IMG/VR virus record: IMGVR_UViG_3300017523_000148
Location: 1-22,972 of that record
Source of the DNA: a virus
Reading direction: 5' to 3' (one strand)
DNA length: 22,972 bases
Shown here: piece after piece, positions 1 through 6,289 of the stretch
Layout of the letters: the number at the start of each line of letters is the position of its first letter
How positions within the stretch are numbered: the first letter of the stretch is position 1
Made by a program: the position numbers and the translations under genes
Notes under the pieces: model-generated
Told to the model about the DNA's origin: nothing
The model's database searches: none
The model's input: only the letters and a program-made list of their open reading frames with translations

Positions 1-112
1 ACCTGTTGACCGGATTGCGGCGGTAAAGGAACACACCCGGAACCAGAATATGCAGACGACGAACGTCTACCGCGACTTCGTCACATTCGCCTCCGGGCGT
101 GGCAACAAATAG
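1..112 (+). CDS. C-terminal fragment of probable portal protein (5' truncated)
   Basis: An open frame enters from the left window edge (first complete codon at base 2) and ends at the TAG at 110-112, giving the last 36 residues of a protein ending in ASGRGNK. No domain can be recognised in so short a piece. The portal assignment rests only on position: in tailed phages the gene directly before a Mu gpF/SPP1 gp7-type head morphogenesis gene is usually the portal. The next start lies only 9 bases after this stop, consistent with one operon. It could be another head gene; the sequence upstream of the window would settle it. Confidence 0.6.
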   Translation, partial: PVDRIAAVKEHTRNQNMQTTNVYRDFVTFASGRGNK

Positions 113-121
113 GAACCCTAC

Positions 122-1372
122 ATGTGCCAGTACTGTGGAGACCCCACACACGAGCCGGTGAGTGAGGATGACAAGATCGTCATCGAAATCAACCACCCAT
201 TCGTCAACGGGGAGCAGAAATATCACCAAGCAATCTCCGTTCTCTCCAAAGCGTACAAGAAGCCAGAGCCCTTTAGTGACGAGACCCTCTCCAAGGAGGT
301 CTCCCCGTACGCGGCTGTGCGTGACCTCGAGCACGAGTCCAAGGAGCGGGTCTCAATTCTTCTACTAGAGTTATTCGACCAGATTCGATACCGGTGGCTG
401 AACTTGAGCAAGGCGAGGGACGATGACAAGCCGTTTAAGCTCGATGGTCGCATCTTCATCAACCCCAAGACCGGCAAGCCGCTGACCAAGAAGCAGTGGA
501 AGCAGATCAAGAAAGACCTCGCCCGGGCATTCGGGATTATCTATCAACAGGAAGAGGAGCGCATCGTAAAGGTGGCGATGGCGCTGGGGAAGATGCTCAA
601 TCAGACCTCGGTACCGAAGGCGATCAAATCTCCATTCTCATCGTTCAACCTGACCGCTAAGACTGCATCCCAGACCCTTGCTACCCCACCCTACTATTCC
701 GCACTCGAGTTCGCCGAGCAACAGACCGGGGAGGCGATAACTGACCTTACCAATCGCAGCTTCAAGAGGGTCCATGACACCATCGTGGAGGCGCAAAAGA
801 ACCGTACCGGCGCACAGCGGTTGGAGCGCGACCTATTCTATCAGTTTGGGGATATGAACCGAGACTGGCGCATGATCGCCCAGACTGAGATCGCCGCTAA
901 TGTCAATAACGGGCAGTTCATCACCGAAATCGAACGACAGAAAGAGAAAGACCCAAAGAAACCGATCTATATGAAGGGGACGTCGGCTCCGAATGCCTGT
1001 GATTTCTGTAGAACTCAGATCAATAACAATGTGGTGGTGCTACTCGAACGTCCCCCGGGAAACGGTACAGATACAGTCACCCGTGATGGGAAAGAGTACA
1101 CCGCTATATGGCCCGGAAAGAGTAATGTTGGGAGAAAGCGAGCAAATTGGTGGGTGGCAATACCGGCCCACCCTCATTGCATGTGCACGTTCAGTCGTCA
1201 CACCCCGGGCTTCGAGAAATACGACAAGATGCTCGACGATGCTATGGCTGAGGCATCGAAGAAATGGAAGGAAGAGCACCCCGTTGAGCAGGCAAAGGAG
1301 GATTGGAAGCGCAAGAACAAAGAGCTATACGACCGGATGAAGGTAGACGACCTTAAGGCCCGCAAAGGCTAA
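122..1372 (+). CDS. Minor head / head morphogenesis protein (Mu gpF / SPP1 gp7 type)
   Basis: This 416-residue protein belongs, by its C-terminal pattern, to the phage head morphogenesis family (Mu gpF-like, SPP1 gp7-like). These are minor capsid proteins that bind the portal and help procapsid assembly or DNA ejection. The diagnostic stretch runs from about residue 255 to 365: a QTEIAANVNNGQ helix, a CDFC pair (C293, C296), a beta-rich middle, then AHPHCMC (H350, H352, C353, C355), which together look like a metal-binding cluster. The N-terminus adds a second Cys pair (C2, C5) in MCQYCGDP, which I do not recognise as part of the family core. The C-terminal 50 residues are highly charged and helical. 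The start is the ATG at 122, preceded by AGGAA at 111-115. The family call is confident; the exact role in this phage is inferred. Confidence 0.85.
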   Translation: MCQYCGDPTHEPVSEDDKIVIEINHPFVNGEQKYHQAISVLSKAYKKPEPFSDETLSKEVSPYAAVRDLEHESKERVSILLLELFDQIRYRWLNLSKARDDDKPFKLDGRIFINPKTGKPLTKKQWKQIKKDLARAFGIIYQQEEERIVKVAMALGKMLNQTSVPKAIKSPFSSFNLTAKTASQTLATPPYYSALEFAEQQTGEAITDLTNRSFKRVHDTIVEAQKNRTGAQRLERDLFYQFGDMNRDWRMIAQTEIAANVNNGQFITEIERQKEKDPKKPIYMKGTSAPNACDFCRTQINNNVVVLLERPPGNGTDTVTRDGKEYTAIWPGKSNVGRKRANWWVAIPAHPHCMCTFSRHTPGFEKYDKMLDDAMAEASKKWKEEHPVEQAKEDWKRKNKELYDRMKVDDLKARKG

Positions 1373-1425
1373 CGTCCACAGATAGTGGATGCTATACTGA
1401 TAGTAGATGAATTGGAGGAAGAACA

Positions 1426-1842
1426 ATGAAGTTGAGTGATCTGTACGCCGGACTGCGTTACATCGCCTCGGTGGCACTCGAGTCGTACGAGATGGACGAG
1501 TTCGACCGGCACATAGAAATCCGTGGTCAGTCGGAGGGAGACCTTGCACGGGCGCTACGCTATTTGGCAAGCGTAACCCTCGGAACCAGGGAGTTCACCG
1601 AGTTCGATTCAGATATGCGCTATCATGACATGCAGAACCTCCAAGCCGCGACCCACAATCTCGCCGGTCGAGTGCTCGTTGGAGGCCACATGACGGAGTT
1701 TCGGGCATTCTTTCCCGACGTAGAGACCCCGGGTTCGGTAACGGACAACGCCCTAGAGCTGGAGCCCGAGCCTGAAGTAGTCGAACCGGAACCTGATCCA
1801 GACGATGAACCGGAACACGACGAGGAACCCGACGAGGAATAG
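1426..1842 (+). CDS. Small acidic head-operon protein with internal ~34-residue repeats
   Basis: A 138-residue protein of unknown function with a strong ribosome site (TTGGAGGAAG, ending 7 bases before the ATG). Residues 10-96 look like three degenerate repeats: LRYIASV (10-16) with MDEF (23-26); LRYLASV (44-50) with FTEF (57-60); and a weaker third copy LAGRVLV (79-85) with MTEF (89-92). The period is 34, then about 32 residues. The tail from about residue 112 is almost entirely Glu, Asp and Pro in EPEP-type runs, likely disordered. It lies between the minor head gene and the Com-like gene, so a head assembly or capsid-associated role is plausible by position only. Its stop (TAG at 1840-1842) is directly followed by the next ATG. 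Confidence 0.7.
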   Translation: MKLSDLYAGLRYIASVALESYEMDEFDRHIEIRGQSEGDLARALRYLASVTLGTREFTEFDSDMRYHDMQNLQAATHNLAGRVLVGGHMTEFRAFFPDVETPGSVTDNALELEPEPEVVEPEPDPDDEPEHDEEPDEE

Positions 1843-2175
1843 ATGCCCAAGACGATTCACGATCAGCCGGTAGATGAAGAGAAGTGGGAACGCGCCAAGC
1901 AGCTCGCGGAAGACGAGGGTCACGCCGGTGAGTACGACTACATCATGGGCATCTACAAGCGGATGGCGGGAATCGAAAAATCGCAGGGCATTGACCCAGA
2001 GACTGATACGGGCTACGATGAATCTAGACGGTTGGTAGTGAGGGTCAAGAAACCCACTACCCAGCGCTGTGAGAAGTGCAACGCCACGCTCTTTCGAGCG
2101 CGTGGCGACCTGAAGAAGAGCGGGGTCGGCATCGACATCAAGTGTCGTCGGTGCGGCCACATGAACCACTTCTGA
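1843..2175 (+). CDS. Com-like zinc-ribbon protein with N-terminal helical domain
   Basis: A 110-residue protein with two parts. Residues 11-45 form a helical unit with W15, the AKQLAED stretch and YDYIMGIYKRM, a pattern I associate with small phage head-region proteins. Residues 74-110 form a four-cysteine zinc ribbon: C76-x2-C79 and C101-x2-C104, with the closing GHMNHF. The spacing and the IKCRRCGHMNHF ending resemble the Com family of Mu-like phages; Mu Com is an RNA-binding activator of mom translation. No mom-like gene is seen here, so an RNA-binding regulatory role is inference and a structural zinc role is equally possible. The ATG directly abuts the previous stop, with GAGGAA at 1834-1839 as ribosome site. 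A terminator follows 17 bases after the stop. Confidence 0.7.
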   Translation: MPKTIHDQPVDEEKWERAKQLAEDEGHAGEYDYIMGIYKRMAGIEKSQGIDPETDTGYDESRRLVVRVKKPTTQRCEKCNATLFRARGDLKKSGVGIDIKCRRCGHMNHF

Positions 2176-2192
2176 GGAAGTAGAGCCCATCG

Positions 2193-2234
2193 AGGCCTGT
2201 TTGTACACCACCGGTGTGCACGCAGGCCTTTTTT
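2193..2234 (+). terminator. Strong intrinsic terminator inside the head operon
   Basis: AGGCCTG (2193-2199) pairs with CAGGCCT (2223-2229). The interior TGTACACC and GGTGTGCA also pair, with one G-T wobble, leaving an ACC loop. Six consecutive T residues (2229-2234) follow. This is a textbook rho-independent terminator. Only 14 bases separate the T run from the next ATG, and they are filled by the ribosome site, so there is no room for a promoter after the hairpin. Confidence 0.85.
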
Positions 2235-2248
2235 GTAGGGGAGAGAGC

Positions 2249-3175
2249 ATGGACGAACAGACAGCTATGGAGTTCAAGGCACCCATGCCCGGCGAGGGCG
2301 ACATTCTCATCAAGGCCGAGGAGGGCCCCAACGGCGAGTGGATCGTATACCTCGAGGCCTCCCGGGAGACTCCGGATCAAGAGGGGGAGACCCTCGAATC
2401 GGGGGCACTGAAGAAGGCCACCGAGCACTTCCTCGAACACGGGGTCGTCTCGTGGGATCACATGCACAAGTCGGGCGAGCGAGACCCGAAGTACATCATC
2501 GGTGAACCCATCGATGTTCAGTTCACCGATGATGGACGCACACTAGTAAAGGCCCGGCTGTATCGCGAGAACAAGATCGCGCAGTCTTTGTGGGACAACA
2601 TCAAGTCCGGTGCGAAGCGGCTGGGTGCCAGTGTGGGTGGTGGAGTCCTCAAGAAGGCCGCCTCGAAGATCAAGCAGGTGGTGTGGGACGAGATCGCGAT
2701 CACCCACAAGCCGGTACACGATGCGACACTCGGAAACGTAAGCATGGTTCCGTTCGCCGAGTTCGCCAAGGCCGTCGAGTACTGCGACGGGTACTCTACC
2801 GCCATCGACATGGACTACGACATCAGCCACGAGACATACCTCGAGTCGATGTCAAATGGAATGCGAGAGCGCTACAAGGGAAATACCCTCATCAAGGCGC
2901 TCATGGCTGGCTCCGGGGTTGACGCCTCCCAGTTCGAGGGCGGCCGGGCGCTCACAGGTGAGAGCCTGCAGGGCGCGGTCACCAAGATCGATGAGGAAGA
3001 GCTTCGGGGCATCTATAAGTCGGTTATCATGGGGATGATCGACGGCTCTATCAAGAGCTACAACGACATGGTAAGCGAAGTTCTGGAAAAGGGGTATCCG
3101 GAGGAAGCCTCTCGACAGATCATCGAAACAATCGCAACAAACGCCTCCAGCGTTGCTGGGCAGTTGCGGGATTAA
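2249..3175 (+). CDS. Prohead (capsid maturation) protease
   Basis: A 308-residue protein matching the HK97 gp4-like (S78/U35) prohead protease pattern. These serine proteases are packaged in the procapsid and cleave capsid and scaffold proteins during maturation. Candidate catalytic residues are H71 in SWDHMH and S128 in LGASVGG, spaced like the His/Ser pair of HK97 gp4. They are followed by WDEIAITHKPVH, the expected strand after the catalytic Ser. The ATG at 2249 is chosen because AGGGGAGAG lies at 2237-2245; an upstream in-frame TTG at 2201 lies inside the terminator hairpin and is unlikely. The C-terminal extension is unusual: residues 216-240 are nearly the same as the N-terminal arm of the major capsid protein (19 of 25 identical), followed by about 68 helical residues. 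The scaffold-like gene follows after 17 bases. Confidence 0.85.
   Translation: MDEQTAMEFKAPMPGEGDILIKAEEGPNGEWIVYLEASRETPDQEGETLESGALKKATEHFLEHGVVSWDHMHKSGERDPKYIIGEPIDVQFTDDGRTLVKARLYRENKIAQSLWDNIKSGAKRLGASVGGGVLKKAASKIKQVVWDEIAITHKPVHDATLGNVSMVPFAEFAKAVEYCDGYSTAIDMDYDISHETYLESMSNGMRERYKGNTLIKALMAGSGVDASQFEGGRALTGESLQGAVTKIDEEELRGIYKSVIMGMIDGSIKSYNDMVSEVLEKGYPEEASRQIIETIATNASSVAGQLRD
2894..2968 (+). repeat. Capsid-arm-like segment within the protease gene (copy 1)
   Basis: Codons for protease residues 216-240 encode KALMAGSG, then VDASQFEGGRAL, then TGESL. The capsid gene at 4010-4084 encodes KALEAGSG, ADASGFTGGRAL, IPESL. Nineteen of 25 positions are identical with no gap. The match is clear at the protein level, while the codons differ often, so it is not a recent DNA duplication. 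Confidence 0.85.
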
Positions 3176-3192
3176 TCAATAGGGAGAAACAC

Positions 3193-3918
3193 ATGGGAAA
3201 GAATGATCAGGTCTCCGAAGAGGAGCTGGAGAAGTCTTTCACTGACGCTCTGGCTGAACTCAGTAAGGCCGTCGACGACAGTCCCGAGCTGCAAAAGGCG
3301 AAGGGCGACAAGATGTCCAAGGGCGGAAACAAGAAGCGGATGGCCAAAGGCGACGACGAGGAATACGAAGAGGAAGAAGGCGACGAGGAAGAAGAAGAGG
3401 ACGAGGGCGAGGAAGACGAGCCCGAGGCCCGCCAGAAGTCGCTCGAAGACCTCGAGGACGAGCTTCGAAAGAGCGAGGACGAAGATGTGGCGGGAGCCCT
3501 CGACGTTTCCCCGCTTCTGCAACAGCTCGTGAAGTCCATCAGCGGCCGCGACGAGCACCTCGAGGGTCGGCTTGACCGACTCGAGCGCATCGTCAAGGCG
3601 CAGGCCCGTGTTCTTGAATCACAGGCCGATCTGGCAAAGAGCACGCATGATGAGACCCGGCGCATCGCCCAGACGCCGGTTGGCACCAATAGCGTGTTCA
3701 GCCTGCAGAAATCTCGGTTCGACGAGCGCGACCTCTCCAATGTCGGTGGCAACGAGGTGAAGCTCGCTTCTTCGAAGTGGCTTTCCAAGGGCAAGATCGA
3801 CATCAATGAGGCCGGGCGCATCGAGTTCCGTGCCAATAAGGGTACGCTGTTCAAGAGCGGCGACCAACTCGACCAGAAGGTTGAGAAACTACTGAAGTCC
3901 GAAAAGGGGGATGAGTAA
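3193..3918 (+). CDS. Probable scaffold / capsid assembly protein (very acidic)
   Basis: A 241-residue protein lying exactly between the prohead protease and the major capsid gene, where tailed phages usually keep a scaffold. Residues 1-50 are helical and lysine-rich. Residues about 53-80 are an extreme Glu/Asp run. Residues 81-160 are charged and probably coiled-coil (LEDLEDELRKSEDED, then EGRLDRLERIV). The end (GDQLDQKVEKLLKSEKGDE) is a charged helix such as scaffolds use to touch capsid subunits. I recognise no sequence family, so the scaffold role comes from composition and position. The ribosome site AGGGAGA precedes the ATG. Its stop TAA (3916-3918) lies one base before the preferred start of the capsid gene, suggesting translational coupling. 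Confidence 0.65.
   Translation: MGKNDQVSEEELEKSFTDALAELSKAVDDSPELQKAKGDKMSKGGNKKRMAKGDDEEYEEEEGDEEEEEDEGEEDEPEARQKSLEDLEDELRKSEDEDVAGALDVSPLLQQLVKSISGRDEHLEGRLDRLERIVKAQARVLESQADLAKSTHDETRRIAQTPVGTNSVFSLQKSRFDERDLSNVGGNEVKLASSKWLSKGKIDINEAGRIEFRANKGTLFKSGDQLDQKVEKLLKSEKGDE
3905..3910 (+). promoter_or_regulatory. Ribosome binding site that decides the capsid start
   Basis: AGGGGG lies directly against an in-frame ATG at 3911 (no spacer) but 9 bases before a second in-frame ATG at 3920. Standard spacing favours 3920, which would remove three residues (MSN) from the N-terminus. Confidence 0.6.
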
Positions 3919-3919
3919 T

Positions 3920-5311
3920 ATGAACGGCACTGACACTTTCCTCAACTCCATTGATCAGGACTATTCGGGCTACGCTATGGCTCAGAGCGAGAGCCTCGAG
4001 ATGCTGAACAAGGCACTCGAAGCGGGTAGCGGAGCAGACGCATCCGGTTTTACCGGCGGTCGTGCGCTCATCCCCGAAAGTCTGGACAACACGCTTGTCA
4101 ACATCCTGTGGAACCAGGATGAGGCTGTCCTGTTCCAGCGGCTGAAGAAGCAGCCGATCAAAAGCCCCGTGCACCAGTGGGATGTCCGCGATGAAGTGGG
4201 CTCAAACGACGGTGCGTGGGTTCCCGAAGGCGGTAACTCCGAAGAGGCAGATCAGTCGATTGCCCGTAAGTTCGAGACCGCCAAGTACCTGCAGACGCTC
4301 CGCAAGGTAACCCTGCAGGCCTCGATCTCCAACATGATCGAGAACGCCATGGTGCTCGAGCAGAACGCAGGCACCCTCTGGATCATCCGTAACATCGAGA
4401 CCTCGCTGTTCTACGGAAACGACGACTACGTCTCCGAGCAGCCCAACGGTCTCAACGCCCAGATTCCGGTGACCAACATCCTCGACGCACGCGGCGCGAG
4501 CGCCGATAGCGCGACCTTCGAGAACATGGTCAACGAGGGCCAGCGGATCATCCGGGAAAACTTCGGCAAAGGTGACATCATGCTCATGTCGCCGAAGAAC
4601 ATGGAAGACTTCCAGCGGCTGATGCGTGACCGCATCCGTGTCGCACCCTCCGAGGGTGGCATGGGCGCTTACGTGTTCGACCGGTACCCGACTACGTTCG
4701 GTACCCTTGAGCTGCGCGAAGACATCTTCATTCAGGAGGGTGTAGCTCCTTCCGCATCTTCACTGACCTCCAAGGTTCCGGGTACGCCCACGTTTGCTGG
4801 TGGTGACATCTCAGCCGGTGGCTCGGGTAGCCAGTTCACCGCCGGTGACGCGGGCACTTACAGCTACAAGCTTGTGGCGCTCAACCGCTACGGTGACAGC
4901 GCAGCAACCTCCGCGCAAACGGTGACAGTAGCGGCCGGTGAGGAGGTTACCATCACGGTGAACCACGGTACCGCTCCGGCTCCGACCGCAATCAAGGTAT
5001 ACCGGCAGGACCCGGGTGGTTCCGAGCACCTCTACGCGTTTACCGTTGCCGATCCCGGCGATGGTAATACCATCAAAGACACCAACGCCCATCTTCCGGG
5101 TACGTCGGACGTCTACATCCTGACCATGGGCCAGATGTACGACGCCATCGAGTGGTTCCAGTTTCTTCCGCTCATGAAGTTCGACCTTTACCCCACGAAC
5201 GCGGCTGTCTATCCGTTCCTGATGCTCCTCTTCGGGGCACTGGCGCTAAAGAAGCCCGTTCAGCACATCCGCATCAAGAACGTGGCACCGAGTTCTCTCG
5301 GATGGTACTAA
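3920..5311 (+). CDS. Major capsid protein (HK97-like) with inserted Ig/Fn3-like domain
   Basis: A 463-residue protein placed after the protease and scaffold genes. The N-terminal arm (residues 31-55) has the KAL-AGSG and GGRALIPESLD pattern seen near the start of many HK97-fold capsid proteins. It continues with a P-domain-like stretch (residues 56-270) and ends with an A-domain-like close. Residues about 275-395 do not look like capsid fold: they are Gly/Ser/Thr-rich with GTYSYKLVALNRYGDSAATS, then TAIKVYRQDPGG and LPGTSDVYIL, the pattern of an Ig/Fn3-type beta sandwich. The capsid sequence then resumes with MYDAIEWFQFLPLMKFDLYP. Such a domain would probably face the outside of the shell. 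Only about 30 residues precede the conserved arm, so there is no long HK97-type delta domain, which agrees with a separate scaffold. ATG 3911 is the alternative start. A hairpin pair follows the stop. Confidence 0.88.
   Translation: MNGTDTFLNSIDQDYSGYAMAQSESLEMLNKALEAGSGADASGFTGGRALIPESLDNTLVNILWNQDEAVLFQRLKKQPIKSPVHQWDVRDEVGSNDGAWVPEGGNSEEADQSIARKFETAKYLQTLRKVTLQASISNMIENAMVLEQNAGTLWIIRNIETSLFYGNDDYVSEQPNGLNAQIPVTNILDARGASADSATFENMVNEGQRIIRENFGKGDIMLMSPKNMEDFQRLMRDRIRVAPSEGGMGAYVFDRYPTTFGTLELREDIFIQEGVAPSASSLTSKVPGTPTFAGGDISAGGSGSQFTAGDAGTYSYKLVALNRYGDSAATSAQTVTVAAGEEVTITVNHGTAPAPTAIKVYRQDPGGSEHLYAFTVADPGDGNTIKDTNAHLPGTSDVYILTMGQMYDAIEWFQFLPLMKFDLYPTNAAVYPFLMLLFGALALKKPVQHIRIKNVAPSSLGWY
4010..4084 (+). 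repeat. Capsid N-arm segment shared with protease (copy 2)
   Basis: Codons for capsid residues 31-55, counted from the ATG at 3920. This is the partner of 2894-2968, with 19 of 25 residues identical. Confidence 0.85.
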
Positions 5312-5321
5312 GCGGACCTCT

Positions 5322-5341
5322 TGCTTGTGAGTGAACAAGCA
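5322..5341 (+). other. Small hairpin just after the capsid stop
   Basis: TGCTTGT (5322-5328) and ACAAGCA (5335-5341) form a perfect 7-base stem with a GAGTGA loop. It directly adjoins the larger terminator stem at 5341. No T run follows this first hairpin, so it may stabilise the capsid mRNA 3' end rather than terminate. Confidence 0.55.
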
Positions 5342-5366
5342 CCCGGCCCCTAATTGGGGCCGGGTT
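5341..5366 (+). terminator. GC-rich terminator hairpin after the capsid gene
   Basis: ACCCGGCCCC (5341-5350) pairs perfectly with GGGGCCGGGT (5356-5365), with a TAATT loop. The downstream tract is TTACTTTC, a weak U run, so termination is probably partial. The next gene starts 24 bases later with no visible promoter. Confidence 0.75.
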
Positions 5367-5389
5367 ACTTTCGAATACGGAGGCTGACA

Positions 5390-5677
5390 ATGGCCAATTT
5401 CAAAGACAAGCTCGCGAGGGCATTTCCGGTGTGGAGCGACATGCTGGAGCGACCCAAGTCGATCATCGATCAGACAATCGTAGCAGGGGCGGCCGCTGGC
5501 GATCTGACGGTGACGGGAATCAAACCTGGAGATGAGCTGGTATCGGTACTCGACATCACCGGTACTGACCTCACCTCTGAGTTCACCATCACGGGTGATG
5601 ACACGATCAACAACGACGGTGGAACATCCAGTGATACGAATCAGGTTATCGTTACGTGGGTCAAATACGCCGAATAA
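5390..5677 (+). CDS. Small beta-rich protein, candidate capsid decoration protein
   Basis: A 95-residue protein directly downstream of the capsid gene. After a short charged helix (MANFKDKLARAF) the rest is beta-rich, with TGIKPGDELVSVLDI, DLTSEFTIT and VIVTWVKYAE. The order (capsid, then a small beta protein) and composition fit a head decoration or stabilising protein, but I cannot place it in a named family. The ATG at 5390 is chosen for its CGGAGG ribosome site at 5379-5384; an in-frame TTG at 5354 lies in the terminator hairpin loop and is rejected. Confidence 0.65.
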   Translation: MANFKDKLARAFPVWSDMLERPKSIIDQTIVAGAAAGDLTVTGIKPGDELVSVLDITGTDLTSEFTITGDDTINNDGGTSSDTNQVIVTWVKYAE

Positions 5678-5687
5678 GGGGTGAGCA

Positions 5688-6212
5688 ATGCCTGCAACGG
5701 TCCAGATAGCTGAGACAAACGGGGTGGCCCCCGGCACCGATACCATCGGTGTCAACAACCTGAACTTCGGTAACTCCGATGCGGCAAACCTCGACCCGGC
5801 GGCGAATCCCATCACCGCACAGACCGACGGTCACAGCTTCGAGAAGTGGATCAGGGTGTACGTCTCCAATTTAGGAGGGAGTTCACAGATCGACAACCTC
5901 AAGGTGTGGGTATCAGACCTCGGTGGTGGGTATGCTACCGGTGAGGGCATCAGCACGAACCTCCGCGAGGCCGGATACTCACAGGCGTCATACGCTGATC
6001 CGGTGGAAACCGATTCAGCGGTTGCAGATCAGACGATGCCGACAACCGAGCCGACCGGAGCGAACCTCGGAATAGACGGGTCACTCACCAACGCAATTAC
6101 CACAGCCCCGAAGTTTAGCGACTACGCGGTGTTGCAGATGGATGTCACCGATCTGACCCCGGCGGGACCGGTGAACCAGAAGACGATCACGTTCCAGTGG
6201 GACGAGCAATAA
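5688..6212 (+). CDS. Hypothetical beta-rich structural protein
   Basis: A 174-residue protein rich in Thr, Gly, Asn and Asp, with no transmembrane segment or signal peptide. Visible pieces are NLNFGNSDAANLDPAANPI near residue 24, then SFEKWIRVYVSNLGG and LKVWVSDLGGGYATGEG, ending in a beta strand KTITFQWDEQ. I read it as a beta-sandwich virion protein. It follows the previous gene by 10 bases with AAGGGG as ribosome site. Position between capsid and neck genes suggests a decoration or head-surface role, but this is by context only. Its stop overlaps the next small start as TAATG. Confidence 0.6.
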   Translation: MPATVQIAETNGVAPGTDTIGVNNLNFGNSDAANLDPAANPITAQTDGHSFEKWIRVYVSNLGGSSQIDNLKVWVSDLGGGYATGEGISTNLREAGYSQASYADPVETDSAVADQTMPTTEPTGANLGIDGSLTNAITTAPKFSDYAVLQMDVTDLTPAGPVNQKTITFQWDEQ

Positions 6213-6289
6213 TGTACAAAATTGAGAAATTAAGCGTGGACGGTCAGTTGCCCCTGCTTCCTTGGCTCTACAGGGGAATGAAAAAATGA
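6212..6289 (+). CDS. Possible 25-residue peptide linking two head genes
   Basis: ATG at 6212 shares a base with the preceding TAA (TAATG), and the frame ends in a TGA at 6287-6289 that overlaps the next ATG at 6286 (ATGA). The product would begin MYKIEKLSVDG and end RGMKK. It has no good ribosome site of its own, so it would depend on translational coupling. The exact overlaps at both ends argue for real translation, at least as a coupling leader. It is too short to judge by composition. Confidence 0.4.
   Translation: MYKIEKLSVDGQLPLLPWLYRGMKK

Noticed and set aside
1373-1425. Possible promoter (TATACT at 1393-1398) and short hairpin TCCAC/GTGGA between two head genes
   Set aside because: No convincing -35 element at the right spacing; the stem is only 5 bases with no T run.
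2201-2248. Upstream TTG start for the protease
   Set aside because: It would begin inside the terminator stem; the ribosome site fits the ATG at 2249.
3207-3854. 215-codon minus-strand frame, very Ser-rich
   Set aside because: The Ser runs are the reverse complement of Glu/Asp codons in the acidic scaffold gene; an artefact.
5354-5389. Upstream TTG start for the protein after the capsid
   Set aside because: It lies in the terminator hairpin loop; CGGAGG fits the ATG at 5390.
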